Assembly (NCBI GenBank): GCA_009787075.1 | Contig: WRGS01000193.1 | Location: 1-10,002, forward strand | From: Paludibacter sp. | Lineage (GTDB): Bacteria; Bacteroidota; Bacteroidia; Bacteroidales; Paludibacteraceae | DNA: 10,002 bases | Direction of reading: 5' to 3' | In this document: positions 1 through 6,394 of the stretch, in pieces | Layout of the letters: every line of letters starts with the position of its first letter | Position numbering within the stretch: position 1 is the stretch's first letter | Notes under the pieces: model-generated | The model's input: the letters and a program-made list of their open reading frames with translations, nothing else | Databases searched by the model: none | Told to the model about the DNA's origin: nothing | Position numbers and translations under genes: made by a program

Positions 1-4
1 TTTG

Positions 5-12
5 CAAAAATA
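5..12 (-). promoter_or_regulatory. Possible -7 box for a leftward gene outside the window
   Basis: The minus strand reads TATTTTTG, which fits the Bacteroidota -7 consensus TAnnTTTG. It lies back to back with a similar plus-strand box at 34-41, as in a divergent promoter pair. No -33 element is visible at the right distance and the gene it would serve lies outside the window, so this is a weak call in very AT-rich sequence. Confidence 0.25.
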
Positions 13-33
13 CAAAATTTCAAGGGAAAAAAC

Positions 34-41
34 TACTTTTG
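34..41 (+). promoter_or_regulatory. Possible -7 box of truA promoter
   Basis: TACTTTTG matches the Bacteroidota -7 consensus TAnnTTTG and ends only four bases before the truA start codon. If used, transcription would begin at or very near the ATG, giving an almost leaderless mRNA. No -33 TTTG lies at a normal distance (the TTTG at 1-4 is about 29 bases upstream, too far). truA may instead be read from further upstream. Confidence 0.3.
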
Positions 42-45
42 TAAA

Positions 46-783
46 ATGTTTCGTTATTTTATTTTTTTATCGTACAATGGGGCTGCTTATTGCGGTTGGC
101 AGGCGCAACCCAACGGAATTTCGGTGCAGGAAGTTGTTGCCAATGCGTTGAGAACAGTGTTGCGCACGCCCGAATTGGAAATTGTCGGCGCAGGGCGAAC
201 AGATGCCGGCGTTCATGCAAAAGAAATGGTGGCGCATTTCGATTTGACAAATAAACTTGAAAATGAAAAGGCGTTGTGCAAAAACCTTAATTCTTTTTTA
301 CCGCAGGATATTGCTGTTCAAAAAATTATTTTGGTAAATAATGATGTTCATGCGCGTTTTTCGGCTGTTGCACGTACTTACCAATATCATATTACAACTC
401 AAAAAAATGTTTTTAAAAACAGCACGGCAGTACGGATTGAAACCCCGCTTAATTTTGAAAAAATGAACAAAGCAGCAGAATTGCTTACACAATATCAGGA
501 TTTTACAAGTTTCAGCAAACTGCATACCGACACAAAAACCAACAACTGCAAAGTTATTTTTGCCAAATGGCAACAAATTGACGCTGACGAGTGGATTTTT
601 GAAATTACCGCTGACCGTTTTTTGCGAAATATGGTTCGCGCCATAGTGGGAACGCTGACAGAAGTTGGCAAAGGTAAAATTTCAATCGCCGATTTCAAAA
701 AAATTATTGAAGGGAAAAATCGTTCACTCGCAGGAACTTCCGCGCCCGCCAAAGGACTTTTTTTAAGTAAAATTGAGTACTGA
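46..783 (+). CDS. truA: tRNA pseudouridine synthase A
   Basis: TruA converts uridines 38-40 of the tRNA anticodon stem-loop to pseudouridine in the cytoplasm, without a cofactor. The 245-residue product has the family signature GAGRTDAGVHA at residues 48-58, in which Asp53 is the expected catalytic aspartate. It also has ARFSA followed by RTYQY (103-114), where Tyr112 is the conserved active-site tyrosine, and the C-terminal FLRNMVRAIVGT block that lines the active site. The N-terminus has the usual opening with GWQ at 17-19. The length is normal for the short Bacteroidota form (E. coli TruA is about 270 residues). The start at 46 gives a complete N-terminal strand and there is no in-frame alternative upstream. 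The gene is separated from the next by 228 bases with its own promoter, so it is probably not in an operon with the lipoprotein genes. Confidence 0.97.
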   Translation: MFRYFIFLSYNGAAYCGWQAQPNGISVQEVVANALRTVLRTPELEIVGAGRTDAGVHAKEMVAHFDLTNKLENEKALCKNLNSFLPQDIAVQKIILVNNDVHARFSAVARTYQYHITTQKNVFKNSTAVRIETPLNFEKMNKAAELLTQYQDFTSFSKLHTDTKTNNCKVIFAKWQQIDADEWIFEITADRFLRNMVRAIVGTLTEVGKGKISIADFKKIIEGKNRSLAGTSAPAKGLFLSKIEY

Positions 784-802
784 AAAAACTCAAAATATTT
801 TT
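773..802 (+). terminator. Weak hairpin at the end of truA
   Basis: A six-base stem (TTGAGT at 773-778 with ACTCAA at 788-793) overlaps the truA stop codon and is followed by AATATTTTT. The stem is short, AT-rich and has a nine-base loop, and the T-run is interrupted. It could act as a modest intrinsic terminator, but that is uncertain. Confidence 0.3.
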
Positions 803-891
803 ATAACAAATTTTTTATCAAATAACAACGCCGTACGAATATTTAATAAAAAAACAAATGATTATTGCATTTATTTTACAAATATTTTGAT

Positions 892-899
892 TACCTTTG
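892..899 (+). promoter_or_regulatory. -7 box of the FKBP lipoprotein unit
   Basis: TACCTTTG is a full match to the Bacteroidota -7 consensus TAnnTTTG and lies about 110 bases before the first lipoprotein gene. A TTG at 865-867 could be the -33 element, though the spacing of 24 is a little long. The resulting leader of roughly 105 bases is AT-rich. It holds one small palindrome (ATTGAA-A-TTCAAT, 949-961) and a three-codon ATG-AAT-GAA-TAA at 933-944, neither of clear function. Confidence 0.55.
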
Positions 900-1011
900 C
901 ACCCTCATTTTTCAGAGAATAATTTTATTTGTATGAATGAATAAACTCATTGAAATTCAATTTGTTAGTAAATTAAAATAATAAAAAAACAATATAAATT
1001 TTTAAAATAGA

Positions 1012-1566
1012 ATGAAAAAGAAAAATTTATTTTTTTCAGCAGTTATGGCAACTGCAATTGTGGCAATGACTGCTTGCGGTAGCGGCGGTTTTTCGCCTAA
1101 AGAAGTGAAACTCGCCACAGAAACAGACAGTTTAAACTATTTGTTCGGCACGTGGAACGGTATGCAGATTAAACAGAGGGAATTTCCAACTGACTCCGAC
1201 ACAAAAGTTCTTGCCGAATTTATTAAAGGCGTGGATAAAGAGTATCGCGGTTCAAAAGGCAAAAGCGAAGTCTATAATCAGGCGTATGCTTTCGGACAGG
1301 CTGTCAAGCAAATTCAAGAAAACGGATTTGCCAACGACCCAAACTACAAACTTGATGTTAATATGCTCAAACAGGGTTTTATTAATGCGTTCCGCAATTA
1401 TAAGGACTCTACTCTTACCGCAGGTTCGGCTCAGGGATATATAATGCGTGTTGCTAATAAAATTCAACAGGCGCAATATATGGAGCAAATGCTCAAACAA
1501 CAGCAAATGCAGGAACAGATGCAATCTCAATTGCCCGACTCTGCCAAAGCAGGAAATAACAAATAA
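1012..1566 (+). CDS. Lipoprotein with FKBP N-terminal-like domain, no isomerase domain
   Basis: The 184-residue product begins with a lipoprotein signal (lysines 2-4, hydrophobic core 6-18, lipobox MTAC with Cys22), so it is expected on an envelope membrane facing the periplasm or surface. Residues 31-160 resemble the N-terminal helical region of FKBP-type isomerases and align with the same part of the next gene: EVKL..ETDSLNY.FG...G.Q near 31-51, NGFA at 104-107 and MLKQGFINAF at 118-127, against VKL..EIDSLSYALG and LLRQGMINGL next door. There is no FKBP catalytic domain. The protein ends in a glutamine/methionine-rich helix (152-172) and a polar tail. In characterised relatives such as FkpA and Mip this N-terminal part dimerises and has chaperone activity. 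A role as a partner or regulator of the neighbouring isomerase is inference. The two genes are 37 bases apart and probably co-transcribed. Confidence 0.8.
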   Translation: MKKKNLFFSAVMATAIVAMTACGSGGFSPKEVKLATETDSLNYLFGTWNGMQIKQREFPTDSDTKVLAEFIKGVDKEYRGSKGKSEVYNQAYAFGQAVKQIQENGFANDPNYKLDVNMLKQGFINAFRNYKDSTLTAGSAQGYIMRVANKIQQAQYMEQMLKQQQMQEQMQSQLPDSAKAGNNK

Positions 1567-1603
1567 TTTTTTTAACTGAAATTTTTAATAAATATTTAAA
1601 GAA

Positions 1604-2527
1604 ATGAAGAAAACAATCATATTTTCGACAGTAATTTTTGCAATGCTCGCCTTTGCCGCTTGCTCTGGCAATAAAGCAAAATCAGTAAAACTTAATTCTG
1701 AAATTGATTCGCTCAGTTATGCGCTTGGATTATCTCAAGGCGACCAGTTTCGCCAGTTTTTTATGAAAAACGACACCACAGGCAAGTATATCAACGAGTT
1801 TTTCGCAGGATTTGAGGCTGGAATGAAAGCCCCAAAAGTTGACCCAAACGACCGCAAGACAAATTTGCAAAAAGAGATAGGACAATCGTTTGCTATGTTT
1901 GACGAAAAAGGTTTTGTAGGAGACAGCACTATAAAATTCAATTATAATCTTCTTCGTCAAGGAATGATTAACGGTTTGACAGGCAAATATACACAACTTA
2001 ATCAAGATGAAATTGTTCAATTTCTGAATAATACGATGCAAAAACATCAGGCAGAACAGTTGGCTATTAAATTTAAAGCCGAAAAAGAAGCAGGCGAAAA
2101 ATTTATTGCTGAAATTGCAAAAAAAGAAGGAATTCAAAAAACTCCTGCAGGCGTATATTACGAAGTTATTACTCAAGGCACAGGAGCAATGCCAACCGAT
2201 GCAGATACAGTTGTAGTTAATTACACAGGCAAATTGATAAACGATACAATTTTTGATTCAAACGCAAAACGTGGAAAACCTGTAGAATTTGTAGTAACGC
2301 AGGTTATCAAAGGTTGGACAGATGCGCTGAAAATTATGCCTGTCGGCTCAACTTATCGGCTCTATATTCCACAGGAACTTGCCTACGGAGCGCAAGTGCC
2401 AAGAGGCGGCGAAATAATAAAACCATTCTCTCCGCTGATTTTCGATGTAGAACTTGTTGGAATTAAGAAATTTAAATTACAAAAAGATATAAAACCTGTT
2501 ATAATTAATGAAACTGTAAACAAATAA
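1604..2527 (+). CDS. FKBP-type peptidyl-prolyl cis-trans isomerase, lipoprotein
   Basis: This 307-residue product is a membrane-anchored envelope foldase that isomerises X-Pro bonds. It has a lipoprotein signal with lipobox FAAC (Cys20), an FKBP N-terminal helical domain (about 28-175, ending in a Lys/Glu-rich helix) and a full FKBP domain (about 182-288). The residues that form the FKBP pocket are all visible: Tyr207 (VNYTG), Phe217-Asp218 (IFDS), Phe229, Val234-Ile235 and Trp238 (QVIKGW), Tyr261 (LAYG) and Phe280 (LIFDVEL). An active isomerase is therefore expected. The domain order is that of the FkpA/Mip group, whose N-terminal region dimerises. The gene follows its shorter, catalytic-domain-less relative by 37 bases and is closed by a strong terminator, so the two form a small operon. 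No specific client protein can be read from the context. Confidence 0.95.
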   Translation: MKKTIIFSTVIFAMLAFAACSGNKAKSVKLNSEIDSLSYALGLSQGDQFRQFFMKNDTTGKYINEFFAGFEAGMKAPKVDPNDRKTNLQKEIGQSFAMFDEKGFVGDSTIKFNYNLLRQGMINGLTGKYTQLNQDEIVQFLNNTMQKHQAEQLAIKFKAEKEAGEKFIAEIAKKEGIQKTPAGVYYEVITQGTGAMPTDADTVVVNYTGKLINDTIFDSNAKRGKPVEFVVTQVIKGWTDALKIMPVGSTYRLYIPQELAYGAQVPRGGEIIKPFSPLIFDVELVGIKKFKLQKDIKPVIINETVNK

Positions 2528-2537
2528 AATACAGGAT

Positions 2538-2582
2538 AAGTAAACAAGGCTGTCTCAAAAGGGCAGCCTTGTTTACTTTTTT
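2538..2582 (+). terminator. Strong intrinsic terminator of the FKBP unit
   Basis: A perfect 15-base stem (2538-2552 with 2564-2578) encloses an 11-base loop that can close further by T-G and C-G pairs. The stem runs into six T residues (2577-2582). It starts 11 bases after the stop codon of the isomerase gene. There is no good T-run on the opposite strand, so it appears to act in the plus direction only. Confidence 0.9.
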
Positions 2583-2584
2583 GT

Positions 2585-2668
2585 TTTAACCCAAATTCAG
2601 TATTAGAAAGTTTCAAGAATGTAATATCCTGATTTTAAACATCTTTCTAATGCATAATTTGGGTTTAA
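2585..2668. repeat. Imperfect inverted repeat with possible TTTAA direct flanks
   Basis: The arms 2588-2610 and 2643-2665 are reverse complements at 20 of 23 positions, with the three mismatches clustered in the middle; the outer part contains CCCAAATT / AATTTGGG and the inner part TTAGAAAG / CTTTCTAA. The loop is 32 bases. The same five bases TTTAA occur at both outer edges (2585-2589 and 2664-2668), which could be a target duplication around a 74-base mini-element, or chance in AT-rich DNA. There is no coding capacity. Confidence 0.6.
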
Positions 2669-2674
2669 TGGACA

Positions 2675-2691
2675 AAAATCAGGCTGATTTT
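2675..2691. repeat. 8+1+8 perfect palindrome
   Basis: AAAATCAG and CTGATTTT flank a single G. The left half extended by one base (2675-2683) is also the exact reverse complement of CCTGATTTT at 2628-2636, which lies inside the loop of the preceding inverted repeat. The palindrome could be a protein-binding site or a small hairpin ahead of the helicase gene; no regulator can be named from the sequence. Confidence 0.5.
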
Positions 2692-2795
2692 CCTATCATT
2701 TGACTTTTCACCCGAATAAGTTGTTTAAATGCCGTTTAAAATGTCATTTTTTTCTGTTCCCGTTAAAAAATCATTTAATATAAGATATTTTTAGT

Positions 2796-2803
2796 TAATT
2801 TTG
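2796..2803 (+). promoter_or_regulatory. -7 box of the SWIM-SNF2 gene
   Basis: TAATTTTG fits TAnnTTTG and lies 25 bases before the start codon of the helicase gene, giving a leader of about 20 bases. No clear -33 TTTG is visible. The rest of the non-coding stretch 2692-2795 shows only AT-rich sequence with a short direct repeat (GTTTAAATGCC / GTTTAAAATGTC, about 2722-2745). Confidence 0.45.
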
Positions 2804-2828
2804 CGATATTTTTAAGCAATAATAAGGT

Positions 2829-5800
2829 ATGTCAGAAAAATTTGGAAAAACATGGTGGGGAGAGCATTGGTTACGGTCGTTAGAAAATGTTGACTATGAC
2901 AATCGTTTGCCAAGAGGGGCTTCGTATGCACGGAACGGACATGTAAAGGATATTAAAATAAAAGGTAATCAGATAGTTGCGAAGGTTTCTGGAAGTCGTA
3001 GTATGCCGTATAAGGTAACAGTAATTATACCGCCATTTTTTGAAGAAGATATCGAACGGTTGATGAAAAAAATAATTGAACATCCCGCATTAATATCCAA
3101 ACTGTTAAACCGTGAACTGGATCCTGCTATTTTGAAAATTGCTGAAGAACTTGGACTCAAAGTATTTCCCAAACAATGGACAGATTTCAAGATGCAATGT
3201 ACTTGTCCCGATTGGGCTGTGCCGTGCAAACATCTGGCTTCCGTTATCTATATAATAAGTCGCGAAATAGACAACAATCCATTTCTTGTTTTTGAAATTC
3301 ATAATGTAAATCTGCTTGACGAATTGAAAAAACGTGAAATCTTTATCTATGACCAGAAAAAAACAGAAATTCCTGTATTAGAGAATCTTTTGAAAATTAA
3401 AAATACAGTTTTAGATATTCCTGAAAATGCTGTTTATGAACATGTTGATTTTTCGCAGTTACAAAATATTTCAGAGGCATTAGTGCAATTGCTACCCGAT
3501 GCGCCACCATTTTATCCTTCGGGAAACTTTCGTGAAAAATATGCCACACAAATTGCACGTATTTCTAAAGATGCAAGTCGTATTATTTCTAAAAAGTTGG
3601 ATTTCAACGCAGTTTTCCCTTTATCCGATAAACATTTTCTGACAAATCGTTCGACTTTAACATTAACAATAAATATTAATAATGTAGTAAAAGTTGGCGG
3701 TGAAAATCATCATATTGAAAATTTGGAGCAACTCATTCCTGCACTTTTTACATTGAATCCAGATCGTTTGCCTGATTTTGAACCTTCAATAGCAGCGTTT
3801 TATAAAATTCTGCTTGCATCGCTGCATATATCAGCAAATGGAATGATTATCCCTCAAATCGTTCAATTAGAAAATAAAAACTTCATTATACGATGGTTGC
3901 CAGCAACAATAGACAGCCGCGTGAAAATAATTGTTGAAAAATTGTCGGCAATTTTACCTGACAATTTGCTTCAAGTAAAAAAGGTATTTCGTAAAAAAGA
4001 GCAGATACTATCAATTGATAATCAAACTATTGAAATACTTTCTCTCTTTATAGGCAAATTCGTAAGTTATCTAACCAAAACATCTAACTACAACGATTTG
4101 TTTGAAGATATGTTTTTTAAAGCAAAAGATTACGATTTCAAGTCTGTTGGTGAAAATGCTTTAAGTGGTGGTATAAAAGTGTGGTTAGACCGCTATTATC
4201 TTACTGCAGAACAATATAAACCGGTAATTACAGTATCAGAGCTATTAACCGACGAATTCGATGTACAGATTTCCGTTGAAGATACTACACAATCCGACAA
4301 CCTGCCCATTCCGCTCACAAATATTTTGAAACAAAAACAATACGAAAAACAACGTTTCAAAATCTTACAGGGCGTTTCGTTGCTCACTCCATTTATTCGC
4401 GGATTAGACACAAATATAAATTTAGGCGGAGAGACACCTATTAGATTTAATAACAGCGAGTTTGCTCAGTTTTTAATGGAAATATTGCCTGCCATTCGTA
4501 TGTTGGATATTAAAATAATGTTGCCCAAATCGTTACAGGAATTATTACGTCCAAAAGTGTCGGTAAAACTAAAAAGAAATGAGCAAGGACAAGGATTTAT
4601 TAATTTGTCGGACTTATTTTCGTTTAATTGGCAAGTAGCGCTTGGAGATACGATTATTTCTCCGGAAGAATTTAATAAGTTGCTGAAAAATGCATCTCGT
4701 CTGTTCAAATTTAAGGAAAATTATATTTATGTCAATGATTCCGACCTTGAACGCTTGCACAAGGCATTTACAACAGATAAACAGTTGAGTCCGTATCAGT
4801 TACTGCAAACAGCATTGGCGGAAGAATATGAAGGAGCGCCGGTAATTCTTACGCCGGAAGTTCGAAATTTGATAAATGAATTAACATCTTCAGAAGATGT
4901 TCCGTTGCCTGAAAACCTGAATGCACAACTTCGTCCGTATCAGCAGCGTGGTTTTTCGTGGATGTATCGTAATAGTCGCATAGGTTTTGGAAGTATAATT
5001 GCCGATGATATGGGCTTAGGCAAAACCCTTCAAGTGATTTCTATTTTACTGAAATTCAAGGAAGAAGATTTTATAAACCAGAAACATAAAGCATTAGTAG
5101 TTGTGCCTACAGGTTTATTGACCAACTGGAAAGCCGAAATTGAGAAATTTGCACCATCGTTGTCATCTCATATTTTTCACGGACAACTTCGTGATTTAAA
5201 AGAATTTAAAGATGATATTTTATTAACAACTTATGGAGTTTTACGCAGTGATTTTGAGATATTGAAAAAACAAAAGTGGCAAATTATGGTTATTGACGAG
5301 GCACAAAACATTAAAAACCACGATACGGCACAATCTAAAGCAGTTAAGAGTATTCCTGCAAATATTCGTATTGCCATGAGTGGAACGCCTGTAGAAAATC
5401 GTTTGACAGAATTTTGGTCAATTATGGATTACACAAATAAGGGATATTTAGGAAATGTTAAAGTATTTAAAGAAGATTATGCAAGTCCGATACAAATATT
5501 TAATGATGAGCATATTACGGCTAAATTTAAAAAAATAACTGCACCGTTTATGTTGCGGCGTATGAAAAGTGATAAAACAATTATTTCTGATTTACCCGAC
5601 AAAATTGAACAGAATCAATTTGCACAACTTACCAAACAACAGGCGGCTCTTTACGAAAAAACAATGTTAGCGGCAATGGAGGAAATTGAAGGCTATCAGG
5701 CAAACGACCAACAAACTCTATTCAAACGTCAAGGCTTGGTACTTCAAATGATACTGTCCCTAAAACAGATATGCAATCACCCGACACAATTTCTTAAAAA

Positions 5801-6338
5801 TGGACAGTTTGACGCTTCTTTATCAGGCAAAACGGAACTGCTTTTTGAACTTTTAGACAGTATTATGGAAAATGATGAAAAAGTGTTGGTTTTCAGTCAA
5901 TTTACAGAAATGGGAAATATGTTAAAGCGTTTCATTAGTGAACGTTTTGGTGAAGAACCAATATTTTATCATGGTGGTTGTAATGTTAAGCAGCGCGAAG
6001 AGATGGTGCAGCGTTTTCAACATAATCGTGCCGACAAGATTTTCATTCTCTCACTAAAAGCTGCAGGTACAGGATTAAACCTTACTGCTGCATCTCACGT
6101 TATTCATTACGACCTTTGGTGGAATCCCGCAGTAGAAAATCAGGCTACTGACCGCGCCTACCGTATCGGACAGAAAAAGAATGTTATGGTGCACCGAATG
6201 ATTTGCAAAAATACTTTCGAGGAACGCATAGATGAAATGATTCAACGCAAAAAACACCTCGCTGAAATGACTGTAGCCACAGGCGAAAATTGGATTGGTA
6301 AACTTAGTAATAAAGAGTTGAGAGAAATTTTTGGATAA
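2829..6338 (+). CDS. SWIM zinc finger / SNF2-family helicase fusion
   Basis: A 1169-residue SNF2-type ATPase expected to translocate on double-stranded nucleic acid and displace or remodel bound proteins such as RNA polymerase; it is unlikely to be a strand-separating helicase. Residues 1-65 (GKTWWGEHW, then RLPRGASYAR and VSGSR) match the start of SWIM-domain proteins, followed by a complete SWIM finger CxCx6CxH (Cys124, Cys126, Cys133, His135). About 575-640 (with FNWQVALGD) resembles the conserved domain preceding the motor in this subgroup. The motor starts near residue 695: motif I DDMGLGKT (Lys732), motif Ia VVVPTGLLTNW, motif II DEAQ (823-826), motif III SGTPVENRL, then KVLVFSQF, LKAAGTGLNL and motif VI QATDRAYRIGQ (1105-1115). 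All motor motifs look intact. It stands alone, with its own promoter and a repeat cluster upstream. The cellular role (repair, transcription or defence) cannot be settled from sequence. Confidence 0.93.
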   Translation: MSEKFGKTWWGEHWLRSLENVDYDNRLPRGASYARNGHVKDIKIKGNQIVAKVSGSRSMPYKVTVIIPPFFEEDIERLMKKIIEHPALISKLLNRELDPAILKIAEELGLKVFPKQWTDFKMQCTCPDWAVPCKHLASVIYIISREIDNNPFLVFEIHNVNLLDELKKREIFIYDQKKTEIPVLENLLKIKNTVLDIPENAVYEHVDFSQLQNISEALVQLLPDAPPFYPSGNFREKYATQIARISKDASRIISKKLDFNAVFPLSDKHFLTNRSTLTLTININNVVKVGGENHHIENLEQLIPALFTLNPDRLPDFEPSIAAFYKILLASLHISANGMIIPQIVQLENKNFIIRWLPATIDSRVKIIVEKLSAILPDNLLQVKKVFRKKEQILSIDNQTIEILSLFIGKFVSYLTKTSNYNDLFEDMFFKAKDYDFKSVGENALSGGIKVWLDRYYLTAEQYKPVITVSELLTDEFDVQISVEDTTQSDNLPIPLTNILKQKQYEKQRFKILQGVSLLTPFIRGLDTNINLGGETPIRFNNSEFAQFLMEILPAIRMLDIKIMLPKSLQELLRPKVSVKLKRNEQGQGFINLSDLFSFNWQVALGDTIISPEEFNKLLKNASRLFKFKENYIYVNDSDLERLHKAFTTDKQLSPYQLLQTALAEEYEGAPVILTPEVRNLINELTSSEDVPLPENLNAQLRPYQQRGFSWMYRNSRIGFGSIIADDMGLGKTLQVISILLKFKEEDFINQKHKALVVVPTGLLTNWKAEIEKFAPSLSSHIFHGQLRDLKEFKDDILLTTYGVLRSDFEILKKQKWQIMVIDEAQNIKNHDTAQSKAVKSIPANIRIAMSGTPVENRLTEFWSIMDYTNKGYLGNVKVFKEDYASPIQIFNDEHITAKFKKITAPFMLRRMKSDKTIISDLPDKIEQNQFAQLTKQQAALYEKTMLAAMEEIEGYQANDQQTLFKRQGLVLQMILSLKQICNHPTQFLKNGQFDASLSGKTELLFELLDSIMENDEKVLVFSQFTEMGNMLKRFISERFGEEPIFYHGGCNVKQREEMVQRFQHNRADKIFILSLKAAGTGLNLTAASHVIHYDLWWNPAVENQATDRAYRIGQKKNVMVHRMICKNTFEERIDEMIQRKKHLAEMTVATGENWIGKLSNKELREIFG

Positions 6339-6360
6339 AATTTATTTTATTGTATATCAA

Positions 6361-6393
6361 CAATTTATAAGACTTGCAAAAGTTGAATAATTG
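6361..6393. terminator. Weak stem-loop between convergent genes
   Basis: CAATTTAT (6361-6368) pairs with ATAATTG (6387-6393) with one bulge, and inside it ACTT-GCAA-AAGT forms a second short stem. It sits in the 56-base gap between the two converging genes, just beyond the permease stop codon. T-runs are present only further out on the plus strand (TTTATTTTT near 6402-6410). Termination here is plausible but the stem is weak. Confidence 0.25.
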
Positions 6394-6394
6394 A

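Noticed and set aside
1730..2176. A 148-codon minus-strand frame
   Set aside because: It is antisense to the FKBP isomerase gene and its product is Phe/Cys-rich with no recognisable domain.
2383..2616. A 77-codon minus-strand frame crossing the intergenic region
   Set aside because: It runs through the terminator hairpin and into the end of the isomerase gene in antisense; no promoter or conserved feature supports it.
2829..6338. SNF2 gene as part of a phage-defence system such as DISARM
   Set aside because: No methylase, nuclease, phospholipase-D-like or other defence gene is adjacent; the flanking genes are housekeeping, so a defence assignment is unsupported.
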